NCBI RefSeq assembly: GCF_002160755.1 | Contig: NZ_NFLE01000034.1 | Span: forward strand, 1 to 44,077 | Length of the DNA: 44,077 bases | DNA from: Lachnoclostridium sp. An14 | GTDB lineage: Bacteria > Bacillota > Clostridia > Lachnospirales > Lachnospiraceae | Direction of reading: 5' to 3' | In this document: positions 14,823 through 23,639 of the stretch, piece after piece | How the letters are laid out: the number at the start of each line of letters is the position of its first letter | How positions within the stretch are numbered: position 1 is the first letter of the stretch | Notes under the pieces: model-generated | The model's input: the letters and a program-made list of their open reading frames with translations, nothing else | Database searches by the model: none | What the model was told of the DNA's origin: nothing | Position numbers and translations under genes: made by a program

Positions 14823-16361
14823 ATGAAAATGAACGAAGTGATTGTCTCCATGGAGAATATCGTGAAAACCTTCCCCGGTGTGAAGGCGCTGGACCATGTG
14901 CGGTTTGAGCTGCGCTCCGGCGAGGTGATGGCTCTCCTGGGAGAAAACGGAGCCGGAAAGAGCACCCTGATGAAGATTTTAAGCGGTGTTTATACCAGGG
15001 ACGGGGGAACCATGTCCATCTTTGGGAAAGAGTACGGCGATCTGACGCCGAAAATGGCTCAGGAGGCCGGCGTGGCCATCATCCATCAGGAGTTGAATAT
15101 GTGCCGCCATCTGTCGGTGACGGAAAATATGTTTCTCGGGCGGGAAAAGAGAAACGGCATCATCCTCTCCAACCGGGAGATGGAAAACGAGGCCAGAAAG
15201 ATCCTGGAGGAATTAAAAATTGATCTGGATCCCGGCCAGGTAGTGGGAGAGCTGCCCGTTTCCAAGCAGCAGATGGTGGAGATCGCCAAAGCCCTTTCCA
15301 CCAACGCCAGGATCCTGATTATGGACGAGCCCACATCGGCCCTGACCGCCAGGGAGATCGAAGACCTGTTCCGCATCATCCGGGACTTAAAGTCCAAGGG
15401 CTGCGGCATTGTATACATATCCCACCGCCTGGAGGAGCTGGAGCACATCGTGGATCGGGTGACCGTCATGCGGGACGGCCAGTACATCACCACCATGAAT
15501 TTTGCCGACACCACCCTGGACGAGATCATCGCCAACATGGTGGGCCGGGAGATCAAGGAAAAATTCCCCAGGGTAGAGTGTAAAAAAGGCAAAAAGATCC
15601 TGGAGGTGCGCGGCCTGAACGCCGGCCGTATGGTGCGGGACGTGAGCTTTGACCTTTACGAGGGAGAGATTGTGGGGTTCGCGGGCCTGATGGGAGCCGG
15701 GCGGACGGAGACCACCAGGGCCATCTTCGGAGTGGATCCGAAGGAGAGCGGCCAGATCCTGTTAAACGGCCAGGAGGTGCAGATCCGAAAGCCCTCCGAT
15801 GCCATCCGCGCCGGTATCGTGCTGGCGCCGGAGGACCGGAAAAAGGACGGGCTGTGCACGAAACTGAGCATCCGCCAGAACATCGCCCTGCCGAACCTGG
15901 ATCTGCTCTGTGACAAGGCCGGTGTGGTCAGCCGCAGAAAAGAGACGGAAATGTGCGATCAGGCCGTAAAAAACCTAAAGATCAAGACGCCTAACGTGGA
16001 GATCAACGCCGACAATCTGTCCGGCGGCAACCAGCAGAAGGTGGTGGTGGGAAAATGGCTGGCCAGGGATTCCAAGGTGGTCATCTTCGACGAGCCTACC
16101 AGGGGAATCGACGTGGCGGCAAAGGTGGAAATCTATAACCTGATGAACATGCTGAAGGCGGAGGGGATCGGAGTCATGTTCGTCTCCTCGGAAATGCCGG
16201 AGGTGATGGGGATCGCGGACCGGATCATCGTCATGTGCGACGGCCGCATCACGGGAGAGCTGATGGCCTCCGAGGCCACCCAGAACGAAATCCTCACCCT
16301 GGCCACCAGGTTTGAGAAAAAGATCGCGGATAAGGAAACCGTAGGAGGGGGAGAGTCATGA
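14823..16361 (+). CDS. Sugar ABC importer ATPase (RbsA/MglA type)
   Basis: The product is predicted to be 512 residues with two fused ABC domains. In domain 1, Walker A GENGAGKST is at 40-48, then the Q-loop IIHQELN, Walker B LIMDEPTSALT and H-loop YISHRLEEL. The domain 1 signature is degenerate (LPVSKQQ), as is usual in this family. In domain 2, Walker A is altered (GLMGAGRTE), while LSGGNQQKVVVGKWL and VIFDEPTRGIDV are intact. ATG 14823 is followed by a second ATG at 14829; the upstream GGGGG gives little discrimination. It energises uptake of a ribose-, galactose- or xylose-like sugar. The substrate cannot be told from sequence. Confidence 0.93.
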   Translation: MKMNEVIVSMENIVKTFPGVKALDHVRFELRSGEVMALLGENGAGKSTLMKILSGVYTRDGGTMSIFGKEYGDLTPKMAQEAGVAIIHQELNMCRHLSVTENMFLGREKRNGIILSNREMENEARKILEELKIDLDPGQVVGELPVSKQQMVEIAKALSTNARILIMDEPTSALTAREIEDLFRIIRDLKSKGCGIVYISHRLEELEHIVDRVTVMRDGQYITTMNFADTTLDEIIANMVGREIKEKFPRVECKKGKKILEVRGLNAGRMVRDVSFDLYEGEIVGFAGLMGAGRTETTRAIFGVDPKESGQILLNGQEVQIRKPSDAIRAGIVLAPEDRKKDGLCTKLSIRQNIALPNLDLLCDKAGVVSRRKETEMCDQAVKNLKIKTPNVEINADNLSGGNQQKVVVGKWLARDSKVVIFDEPTRGIDVAAKVEIYNLMNMLKAEGIGVMFVSSEMPEVMGIADRIIVMCDGRITGELMASEATQNEILTLATRFEKKIADKETVGGGES

Positions 16362-17374
16362 ATCAGAATAAACAGGGAGTCATCAAGCGGATTTTAAGCA
16401 TCCGCGGCATGGGCGGCGCGCTCACCGCGTTTGCCGGCCTCATCGTCATCTATATCGCATTTGGAATCATCAATCCCAAGGTATTTGCCGGGCAGAACGT
16501 GATGAACCTGCTCCGTTCCATGTCCAAGTACCTGATCATCGGAATTGGCCAGAGCTACGTGCTGATCACCGGAAACATCGACCTTTCCATCGGCTCCGTG
16601 GTGGGCATGAGCGCCATGATTTCCGCCACCCTGATGTGCCTGGGGGTAAACCCGGTGCTGGCCGTGCTGATCACCCTGGCCTGCTGCATGGTGGTGGGCG
16701 TGATCAACGGCTTTCTCGTGGGAAAATGTAAGCTGCCCCCCTTCATCGCCACTCTGGGAACCATGTTTGTGGCCAGGGGCATCGCCTACATGGTAAACGG
16801 CAACCGCAACACGGACGCCATCGCCTCCGGAATCGGAAAAGAGGGCGGAGATACCTTCCAGAACGTGTTCTACTACGGAAAGACCCTGGGGATCTACAAC
16901 ACCTTCTGGATCGCCATTCTGCTGTTTGTGATCTTCTTCTTCCTGCTGTCCAAGACCAGGACGGGACGCCACATTTACGCCATCGGCTCCAACGTGGAGG
17001 CGGCCAAGCTTTCCGGCGTCAACGTGGTGGCCACCACCACGAAAACCTACCTGGTGAGCGCGTTCTGCTCCTTCGTGGTGGGCCTCATCCTCTGCGGACA
17101 GGCGGGAATGGGCAACATGGAAGCGGGAAATATGTACGAGATGTACGCCGTGGCGGCCGGAGTAATCGGAGGCATTTCTCCTCTGGGCGGCACCGGCCTT
17201 CTGCTGGGAACCCTGGCGGGAGCTTCCGTATGGCAGACCCTGGAAAACGGCCTGAACATGATTGGCGCTCAGGTGGGCATCCAGCGCCTGGTGATCGGCA
17301 TCATCGTGGTGTTCGCGGTGCTGCTTGACGTGGTGTTCCGCAAGGGCGTATTTGGAAAACGGCGCTCCGCTTAA
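16358..17374 (+). CDS. Sugar ABC importer permease (RbsC/MglC type)
   Basis: The product is predicted to be 338 residues and overlaps the ATPase stop as ATGA, so the two are coupled. It has eight to ten hydrophobic helices. Family landmarks include GQSYVLITGNIDLSIGSVVG, PPFIATLGTMFVARGI, and the EAA-like loop AIGSNVEAAKLSGVNV that docks on the ATPase. A C-terminal GGTGLLLGTLAGA segment follows. It ends 154 bp before the binding-protein gene. Confidence 0.92.
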   Translation: MNQNKQGVIKRILSIRGMGGALTAFAGLIVIYIAFGIINPKVFAGQNVMNLLRSMSKYLIIGIGQSYVLITGNIDLSIGSVVGMSAMISATLMCLGVNPVLAVLITLACCMVVGVINGFLVGKCKLPPFIATLGTMFVARGIAYMVNGNRNTDAIASGIGKEGGDTFQNVFYYGKTLGIYNTFWIAILLFVIFFFLLSKTRTGRHIYAIGSNVEAAKLSGVNVVATTTKTYLVSAFCSFVVGLILCGQAGMGNMEAGNMYEMYAVAAGVIGGISPLGGTGLLLGTLAGASVWQTLENGLNMIGAQVGIQRLVIGIIVVFAVLLDVVFRKGVFGKRRSA

Positions 17375-17464
17375 CTGGAGACGGAACGTGACGCGGGCTG
17401 TGCAGAAGGAAAGCGGAAGAAAAGCGAGAAAAGCGGAGAGCTCCGGAACATAACGGGAATTAGC

Positions 17465-17481
17465 GGCCGCGGAAAGCGGCC
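17465..17481 (+). other. mRNA hairpin ahead of the binding-protein gene
   Basis: GGCCGC pairs with GCGGCC around GGAAA. It may stabilise the 5' end of a processed message, allowing the abundant binding protein to be made in excess over the membrane components. No U run follows. Confidence 0.4.
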
Positions 17482-17528
17482 CTAAGATAAAAGCTTTATA
17501 AAAAGGGAAATAAAAGGAGGAAACAGAC

Positions 17529-18527
17529 ATGAAAAAAAGAGGATTAGCAGCAATGTTATGCGCGCTCTGCGTAGCTACCGGCGTGATGGCCGGCTGCTCC
17601 AGCGACAAGCCGGCGGAGACAGAGGCTCCGGCAGCCACGGAGGCAGAGGCAGCAGAGGAGACGGAGAGTGAGGCGGCAGAGGCGGCAGCCCCCGCGGCGG
17701 ACAGCGACATTCTCATTTCCCTGATCACCATGGACTCCATCGACCAGCACTGGGTGACCTTAAATGAGGGCGCGCAGAAGGCAGCGGCCGAGCTTGGGGT
17801 AGAGGTACAGTTCATGGCCCCCAACACCAAGGATGACGCTCAGCAGATCGAGTGCGTGAACAACGCCGTTTCCGCAGGCGCCCAGGCCATCATCGTGGCC
17901 GCCAACGGACCGGATGCCATTTCTTCCGCCCTGAAAGAGGCAGAGAGCGCCGGAGTAAAGATCGTTTACGTGGACTCCCCGGCAAACGTGGAGGCTGAGG
18001 CCACCTTCTCCACCGACAACACCGCCGCCGGAAAGACCGCAGGCGAGGAGATGATCGCCGCCCTGGAGGCAAAGGGCATCACCGAGGGCTCCATCGGCAT
18101 CATCAGTGTAAATGCCGCTACCGATTCCACCGTATCCCGTGACGAGGGATTCCGCTCCGCTTTTGAGGGCACGGCTTACACCCTGACGGAGACTCAGTTC
18201 TGCGAAGGCGACGCCGCCAAGGCACAGAGCATCGCTGAGAACTACATCACCCAGGGCGTTGTGGGAATCTTTGGCTGCAACGAGGGTTCCACCACCGGTA
18301 TCGGAAACGCCATCAAGGCATCCGGCGAGGAAATCACCGGCGTTGGCTTTGACAAATCCGATGCCATCCTTGGACTGATCGACGACGGATACCTGCTCTG
18401 CACCATGGCGCAGAATCCGGATGTGATGGGCTACGAGGGCGTAAAGGCCGCTGTGGCTGCCGTCAACGGCGAGGATCTGGGCGGAGCCGTAACCGACACG
18501 GGCGTATCCGTACTGAAGAAGGAGTAA
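17529..18527 (+). CDS. Sugar-binding lipoprotein of the ABC importer (RbsB type)
   Basis: The product is predicted to be 332 residues with ATG at 17529 after AAAAGGAGG. A signal peptide ends in lipobox VMAGC (Cys23), followed by an Ala/Glu-rich linker to about residue 55. The type 1 periplasmic-binding fold follows: LISLITMDSIDQHWVTLNEGAQ, then AGAQAIIVAANGPDAI, VYVDSPANVEAEATFSTDN, and GIFGCNEGSTTGIGNA. Asn and Asp contacts typical of pentose or hexose binders are visible, but substrate choice is not. A strong terminator follows. Confidence 0.92.
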   Translation: MKKRGLAAMLCALCVATGVMAGCSSDKPAETEAPAATEAEAAEETESEAAEAAAPAADSDILISLITMDSIDQHWVTLNEGAQKAAAELGVEVQFMAPNTKDDAQQIECVNNAVSAGAQAIIVAANGPDAISSALKEAESAGVKIVYVDSPANVEAEATFSTDNTAAGKTAGEEMIAALEAKGITEGSIGIISVNAATDSTVSRDEGFRSAFEGTAYTLTETQFCEGDAAKAQSIAENYITQGVVGIFGCNEGSTTGIGNAIKASGEEITGVGFDKSDAILGLIDDGYLLCTMAQNPDVMGYEGVKAAVAAVNGEDLGGAVTDTGVSVLKKE

Positions 18528-18557
18528 TCCCCATCGGCAAAGCAACTAAAAATGTAT

Positions 18558-18583
18558 GGCCGGGCCTTGTGTCCGGCCTTTTT
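18558..18583 (+). terminator. Terminator of the sugar ABC operon
   Basis: GGCCGG at 18558-18563 pairs with CCGGCC at 18573-18578, followed by TTTTT. Confidence 0.85.
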
Positions 18584-18657
18584 GCGCCGCGGGCAGCTGC
18601 GTCCCCTGGGAAATTTTCCGGGAGACAGTCCCGTTTTCCCTGGCAACAGCCAGTTGC

Positions 18658-18686
18658 TTGTGAAAGGCCTTTTTGGAAGATATAAT
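18658..18686 (+). promoter_or_regulatory. Promoter of the HTH/zinc-ribbon gene
   Basis: TTGTGA (18658-18663), 17 bp, TATAAT (18681-18686). Confidence 0.65.
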
Positions 18687-18717
18687 GAGGAAAAACATTT
18701 CTTAGGAGGGCCCAGAC

Positions 18718-19161
18718 ATGGAAATACGGGATATTCTGAAACATCTGCGGGAGAAACACCATCTTACACAGGAGCAGCTGGCAGAGCGGCTGCAGGTCAC
18801 CAGGCAGGCCGTGAGCCGCTGGGAAACCGGCGAGACACAGCCAAATACGGACACATTAAAACTGCTGTCACAGGTTTATGACGTATCCATCAACACACTT
18901 CTGGGATCGCCCCGGCAGCTGGTCTGTCAGTGCTGCGGAATGCCGCTAAATGAAGACAGTTTCATCAGCAGAGAGCCGGATGGGAGCTATAATGAGGATT
19001 ATTGCAGATGGTGCTATCAGGACGGCGGGTTTGTGTATCCGTCCAAAGAGTCCATGATTGATTTCCTGGTTGAACATATGCCAAATCCCCATAACGAGGG
19101 GGAAGAAACCAGACGAGCTCAATATGATGCGTACCTTTCACAGTTAAAGCACTGGAAATAA
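18718..19161 (+). CDS. XRE-family HTH protein with C-terminal zinc ribbon
   Basis: The product is predicted to be 147 residues with ATG at 18718 after TTAGGAGGG. Residues about 4-58 form a classic Cro/C1 HTH (LTQEQLAERLQVTRQAVSRW, then TLKLLSQVYDVS). A treble of cysteines, C70-x-CC, and a CxxC at 96-99 make a putative zinc ribbon of the kind found in small predicted redox or metal-sensing regulators. An aromatic, acidic tail follows. It probably represses its own or nearby genes. The signal is unknown but could be metal or thiol state. It is a single gene between the sugar importer and the two-component operon. Confidence 0.8.
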   Translation: MEIRDILKHLREKHHLTQEQLAERLQVTRQAVSRWETGETQPNTDTLKLLSQVYDVSINTLLGSPRQLVCQCCGMPLNEDSFISREPDGSYNEDYCRWCYQDGGFVYPSKESMIDFLVEHMPNPHNEGEETRRAQYDAYLSQLKHWK

Positions 19162-19278
19162 TTTCGTTTCCCCAAAGCCAGGCTGCGGCAGAGCCAGCCG
19201 GGCCGGCCGGAGGCCAGGAAAAACGGCCCGTCCCCTGCCGCCGCTGCCTGCCGCATCCCCCTTTGGGGGAGGAAATTC

Positions 19279-19316
19279 ACGGGGCGGCAGCAAAAGAGGG
19301 CTGCCGCCCCGTTTCT
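19279..19316 (+). terminator. Terminator-like hairpin upstream of the two-component operon
   Basis: ACGGGGCGGCAG (19279-19290) pairs with CTGCCGCCCCGT (19301-19312), followed by TTCT. It probably ends the HTH/zinc-ribbon transcript. I see no convincing sigma-70 promoter in 19317-19440 apart from a TATGAT near 19413. Confidence 0.6.
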
Positions 19317-19456
19317 GAGCAGGCGGGGAGAATGCGGGGATATGGCAGAGCCAGGGGTGTCCGCGGGCAGGATCCCGTCCGGGGATTTCGTTGAATTCTC
19401 TCCCTCTCCATGGTATGATAGGGAGAACGAAGGGGACAGATACAGGGAGGAACATT

Positions 19457-21043
19457 ATGCTGAAGGTATTGATTGCGGACGATGAGCGGCTGATCTGCCG
19501 GCTGGTGCAGATTCTGGCGGACTGGGAGGCTCTGGGGATGGAGGTGGCCGGGACGGCGGAAAACGGCCTGGAGGCCCTGGAAAAAATCAGGCAGCTGGAA
19601 CCGGACATCCTGATCACCGACATCCGGATGCCCGGCCTTGGCGGCCTGGAGCTGATCGAGCAGGCGAAGGCCCTGCGGCCGGAGCTGGAGGTGATCATCA
19701 TCAGCGGCTACGCCCATTTTGAGTACGCCCAGAGCGCCATAAAGTTCGGCGTGGGAAATTACCTCCTGAAACCCATCAAAAAGGAGGAGCTCATGGGGAC
19801 GCTGCGGACCCTGGGAGAGCGGTGCCTGGCCAGAAAAGAGGCCCAGGTCAAAAGTTCCCTGAGCCTGGAGAGCCGCCGCAAGGACATGGAGCGCATCCGG
19901 GCCAGCCTGGCAAAGGAGGTACTTGGCCGGGAGACGGCGGGCCTTACGGAGAAACGGCTGGAGGAAGAATACTATTTTGACTGTCCCGGAGAGCTGTACC
20001 AGGTGTTTTTGCTGAAACTGGACTGGGATCCCAGGACGGTGAGCCGGGCGGCGGTGGAGCTGGTGCGGGAGAAGGCCAGGGAGATCCTGGTCTCCGCCCT
20101 GGAAAAGGCCGGGGTGCAGGCGGTGTTTGAGTTTGAGGAGAGCGTGGGCTGCGGCGTGGTCAATTACGGCAGGGAAACCCGGGACAGTTTCCGGCGGGCG
20201 CTGCGGGACGGCTTAAATGAGCTGGACGGGCGGAAACACCTCTTTGGACAGGTGGAATTTTCCCTGGCCCTGGGGACGGAGGAGAGAGAGCCCTCCGGCC
20301 TGGGACAGTCCGTGGAGTACGCGCGGGCGGCCCTTTGGGAGCGGTGGATCACCGGCCCCGGACGGATGCTGGAGACGGTGCCGGCAGGCTGCGGCGGCGG
20401 ACAGGAGCTTTTGGACCGCTACGGCCGGGAAATCCAGGGAGCCGTGGAGCGGATGGACGGGAAGGAAGGACGGCTGGCGGCGGAGCATCTGAAGGAGGCG
20501 GCCCTCTCCACGCCGGAGATCTGCGGCCGGGACCTGCAGGAGCTGGTGAGCGCCGCCGGCCGCCTGTTTGTGTCCCGCCTGGGAAATGTGGACATGGAGA
20601 CCTGCCTTCTGGACTTTGCCAGCCGCGTCGGCCAGTGCTCCCGCGGGGAGCAGGCCTTTGAGGAACTGGCGGCCTTTCAGGAGGGCCTGATGGAGGGGAT
20701 TCTGGCCATCCGCCGGAACGAGGCCTTACGGCCGGTGCGCATTGCCAAACAGTATGTGCAGCAGCATTTCAGCGAGCCGATTACCCTGGAGGACGTGTGC
20801 GAGACGGCGGGGTTCAGTGTCAGCTATTTCAGCGCCCTCTTTAAGAAAGAGACGGGAGAGGGCTTTTCCAAATACCTCACCCGCGTGCGGATGGAGGAGG
20901 CCAAAACCCTTCTCCGGGAGACCAATCTGCCGGTGGCGGAAATCTGTGAACGGGTGGGCTACAGCGACCGGAAACACTTCACTGCCCTGTTCCACAAGAT
21001 GGCGGGCCTAAACCCGGCAGAGTACCGGAAACTGTACGGCTAG
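19457..21043 (+). CDS. YesN-type response regulator (REC plus AraC-type HTH)
   Basis: The product is predicted to be 528 residues with ATG at 19457 after AGGGAGG. The receiver domain (1 to about 120) keeps the acid pair DD at 8-9, phosphoacceptor Asp55 in ITDIRMPG, and Lys in LLKPIKKEE. A middle region of about 300 residues has no motif I recognise. The C-terminal AraC-type double HTH (about 425-528) reads 'VQQHFSEPITLEDVCETAGFSVSYFSALFKKETGEGFS' and 'LPVAEICERVGYSDRKHFTALFHKMAGLNPAEYRK'. In Firmicutes this class commonly controls carbohydrate uptake genes. It is co-transcribed with the kinase that follows. Confidence 0.93.
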   Translation: MLKVLIADDERLICRLVQILADWEALGMEVAGTAENGLEALEKIRQLEPDILITDIRMPGLGGLELIEQAKALRPELEVIIISGYAHFEYAQSAIKFGVGNYLLKPIKKEELMGTLRTLGERCLARKEAQVKSSLSLESRRKDMERIRASLAKEVLGRETAGLTEKRLEEEYYFDCPGELYQVFLLKLDWDPRTVSRAAVELVREKAREILVSALEKAGVQAVFEFEESVGCGVVNYGRETRDSFRRALRDGLNELDGRKHLFGQVEFSLALGTEEREPSGLGQSVEYARAALWERWITGPGRMLETVPAGCGGGQELLDRYGREIQGAVERMDGKEGRLAAEHLKEAALSTPEICGRDLQELVSAAGRLFVSRLGNVDMETCLLDFASRVGQCSRGEQAFEELAAFQEGLMEGILAIRRNEALRPVRIAKQYVQQHFSEPITLEDVCETAGFSVSYFSALFKKETGEGFSKYLTRVRMEEAKTLLRETNLPVAEICERVGYSDRKHFTALFHKMAGLNPAEYRKLYG

Positions 21044-21070
21044 AAACGGAAAGGAAACGGAGGGATGACG

Positions 21071-22117
21071 ATGGAAAAGGGGAGAAAAGGGCAGCTGTCC
21101 TTCCGGGCGGCAGTGCTGGCAGGCGGGGCGGGAGCCCTTTTGGCGGCCCTTTTGGCGGCCGGGTTCTGTCAGGCTTTGGCGGGAGGCGGGCCGGTCTGGC
21201 TCTGGGGGGCGGGAGCGGCCGCCTTTCTGGCCCTTATCTGGATATGGTTTTCCTGGCTGGTAAAGCCCTATCTGCGGATGGAACGGACCATGCGCCTGTT
21301 TTTGGAGGGCTACACCACGGGAGAGCTGGCGGACGCCATGGACGTGACCGCCAGCCCGGCCCAGGAGCTGCTGCTAAAGCGGATGGACCAGGTGTTTAAC
21401 TCCTCCGAGCTTTTAAAACTGAATAAGCGCCAGGCCCAGTACCTGGCCCTCCAGAACCAGATCAACCCCCATTTTCTCTACAACACCCTGGAGAGCATTC
21501 GAAGCGAAGCGCTGATCGCCGGGCTTTCCCAGGTGGCGGACATGACGGAGGCCCTGGCCTCCTTTTTCCGCTACACCATCAGCAAGGTGGAAAACCTGGT
21601 ATCCGTGGAGGAGGAGCTGCACAACTGCGAGACGTATTTCCGGGTGCAGCAGTACCGGTTTGGCCCCAGGCTGGAGCTGGCGGTGGAGTGCGATCCGGAG
21701 GACCGGGAGGAGATCTACCGCTGCCGCCTGCCGAAACTGACCATGCAGCCCATCCTGGAAAATAGCATCATTCACGGCACGGAGTTAAAAATCGGCACCG
21801 GCCACCTGACCATCCACCTGGAGCGGACCGGCTCCAGGCTTTTGATCCGCATTTCCGACGACGGGGTGGGCATGGACCCGGAGACCTTAAGGCGGACGAA
21901 TGAACGGCTGGAAAAAAGCGGCCGGGCATTGGCGGACCACTCCCAGGAAAGCGAGGGCGGCATCGCCCTGGTAAACGTAAACAACCGCATCCACCTGCTG
22001 TTTGGGGAGGAGTACGGCCTCCACGTCTTTTCCATGCCGGGGGTGGGGACGGATGTGGAGATCGTGCTGCCGGTGATCACCAACGACAGGGAGTTAAACC
22101 GGGGGGCGCTGTCATGA
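21071..22117 (+). CDS. YesM/LytS-type histidine kinase with almost no extracellular domain
   Basis: The product is predicted to be about 348 residues. ATG 21071 is preferred over 21065 because GGAGGG at 21059-21064 leaves proper spacing only for the second. Two hydrophobic helices (about 10-33 and 39-60) are separated by about five residues, so there is hardly any outside sensor. The His_kinase domain has ALQNQINPHFLYNTLESIR (phospho-His in NPHFLYN), N-box LQPxLENS-like MQPILENSIIHG, G-box ISDDGVGMDP and a terminal GIALVNVNNRIHLLFG. Typical YesM kinases carry a large extracellular region. Its absence suggests sensing through a membrane partner. The stop overlaps the next gene as ATGA. Confidence 0.9.
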   Translation: MEKGRKGQLSFRAAVLAGGAGALLAALLAAGFCQALAGGGPVWLWGAGAAAFLALIWIWFSWLVKPYLRMERTMRLFLEGYTTGELADAMDVTASPAQELLLKRMDQVFNSSELLKLNKRQAQYLALQNQINPHFLYNTLESIRSEALIAGLSQVADMTEALASFFRYTISKVENLVSVEEELHNCETYFRVQQYRFGPRLELAVECDPEDREEIYRCRLPKLTMQPILENSIIHGTELKIGTGHLTIHLERTGSRLLIRISDDGVGMDPETLRRTNERLEKSGRALADHSQESEGGIALVNVNNRIHLLFGEEYGLHVFSMPGVGTDVEIVLPVITNDRELNRGALS

Positions 22118-23592
22118 AACGGGAAATTCTGCGGATGGAGCGGGTGACCTACCGGGAGCAGGGAGTCACCCAGCTGGAAAATTTCAACTTCGCGGTGATG
22201 GCCGGGGAGATCGTGGGGCTGGTGCCCATCAACCATGTAGGACTGGCGGCCTTCCTGCGCCTTCTGCGCCAGAATCTGCCCCTCCATTACGGCTACGTCT
22301 ACTACCAGGAAAAGCTGGTGAACCACTGGCGGTTTCCCACCATGAAATACAACCGCATCAGCGTGATCCAGAACCGCAGCTGCCTGGCGGAGGGGCTGAC
22401 GGTGGCGGACAACGTGTTTGTGCTCCGTCAGGGCTTTAAAAAGAGGATCGTAGAGCCGGAGGTGCTGCGCCGCCAGCTGGCTCCTTTCCTGGAGGAGATC
22501 GGCGTGGATATTTCCGCCGACAGCCATGTGGACGAGCTGTCCGCCTTTGAGCGGCTGGTGGTGGAGCTTTTAAAGGCGGTGGTGGCGGGAAATAAGTTGG
22601 TGGTGATGGACGACATCGGCACCTTCGTCAGCGAGCGGGAGTTAAAAAAGCTCCATGAGATCATGCGCCGCTACGCCGCGAAAGGGATGGCCTTTCTCTA
22701 CATCGCCTCTCATTTTGAGGACGCCTGGCAGATCTGCGGCCGGACTGCCACCATGATGAACGGCCAGCTGGTGAAAGACTACCAGGCAGAGGATCCGGTG
22801 CCCAGGACCTTTTTCTTCCGCTGCACGGAGGAGTTCGACCGGAAGGTGCGGGAGAAAATAGACCGGAACGGCCCGGAAACGGAGACTGGCCCGGTGTTTG
22901 AGGCCAGGGGCATCCGGATCGGGGAAACGGGGCCTCTGGACATCCGGGTCCGGGCGGGAGAGTGCCTGGTGCTCCAGGCCATGGACAACGCCTCCTATCA
23001 GGATCTGGCGGACTGGGTCACGGGGGCGGCGGCTCCGCCGGCCGGGACCTGCCTGGCAGCGGGGAAACCGGTGCACCTGCCAAAAGACCGGCGGGTGGGG
23101 GTGATCCGGGAGCTGCCGGCGGAGACCATGGTGTTTTCCAACATGAGCTACCTGGACAACCTCTGCTTTAACCTGGATCACCGGTTCCCGGACGTGTGGC
23201 TGCGGGGGCGGGTGAAACGGAGCGTTTCCAGGGAGTACGCCGGCCTTCTGGGGCCGGAGGTGTTCTGGAAACGGGTGGAGGCTTTGTCGGAGACGGAAAA
23301 ATACGATCTGGTCTACGCCCGCGTCCTCCTTCAGAACCCTCAGGCGGTATTCTGCATCCAGCCCTTTAAGGGGGCGGATGTGGCCCTGCGGCTGCGGATC
23401 TGGGAGCATCTGGAGCAGTTTCTGGACCGGGGGATGGCGGTGGTGATCCTGGCGGTGAACCTGGCGGATTCCCTGGCCCTGGCAAACCGGCTGCTGCGGG
23501 TCCGGAGAGGGCGGGAGCCGGTGGAGTATGGCCGGGCGGAGTTTGGCAAGCTGCCCTTAAATACGCCCTGGCGGCATTTATATGAGGATTAG
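22114..23592 (+). CDS. Catalytically dead dual ABC ATPase (RbsA/MglA-like pseudoenzyme) in a two-component operon
   Basis: The product is predicted to be 492 residues, aligning end to end with sugar-importer dual ATPases such as the one at 14823. In the first half, the Walker A position (about 36-47) reads VPINHVGLAAFL without the GKS/T, the signature is ELSAFER, and Walker B is VVMDDIGTF. Yet the Q-loop-like IQNRSCLAEGLTVADNVF (85-102) and H-loop IASHFEDAWQICGRT remain. In the second half, Walker A is LQAMDNASYQ, the signature is LSETEKYDLVYARVLL, and Walker B is VFCIQPFKGADV. ATP hydrolysis is therefore very unlikely. It overlaps the kinase stop (ATGA). I infer a structural or signalling role, perhaps docking to a permease to report transport to the kinase. 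Confidence 0.85.
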   Translation: MKREILRMERVTYREQGVTQLENFNFAVMAGEIVGLVPINHVGLAAFLRLLRQNLPLHYGYVYYQEKLVNHWRFPTMKYNRISVIQNRSCLAEGLTVADNVFVLRQGFKKRIVEPEVLRRQLAPFLEEIGVDISADSHVDELSAFERLVVELLKAVVAGNKLVVMDDIGTFVSERELKKLHEIMRRYAAKGMAFLYIASHFEDAWQICGRTATMMNGQLVKDYQAEDPVPRTFFFRCTEEFDRKVREKIDRNGPETETGPVFEARGIRIGETGPLDIRVRAGECLVLQAMDNASYQDLADWVTGAAAPPAGTCLAAGKPVHLPKDRRVGVIRELPAETMVFSNMSYLDNLCFNLDHRFPDVWLRGRVKRSVSREYAGLLGPEVFWKRVEALSETEKYDLVYARVLLQNPQAVFCIQPFKGADVALRLRIWEHLEQFLDRGMAVVILAVNLADSLALANRLLRVRRGREPVEYGRAEFGKLPLNTPWRHLYED

Positions 23593-23639
23593 ACAGAAAG
23601 AGGACTGGCATTTCCGAGAGGAAAAAGGAGGAACATACA

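Noticed and set aside
16394-17830. Long minus-strand open frame (478 codons) opposite the sugar permease
   Set aside because: It is antisense to a clear RbsC permease and the start of the binding protein, is rich in His/Gly/Ala as expected for a mirror of GC-rich codons, and has no family features.
14823-18527. Naming the importer as ribose- or xylose-specific
   Set aside because: ATPase, permease and binding protein fit several sugar types and no catabolic gene is adjacent; the substrate cannot be read from the sequence.
22642-23409. Minus-strand frame opposite the pseudo-ATPase
   Set aside because: Composition is that of a reverse-strand shadow; the plus strand shows an aligned homologue of RbsA.
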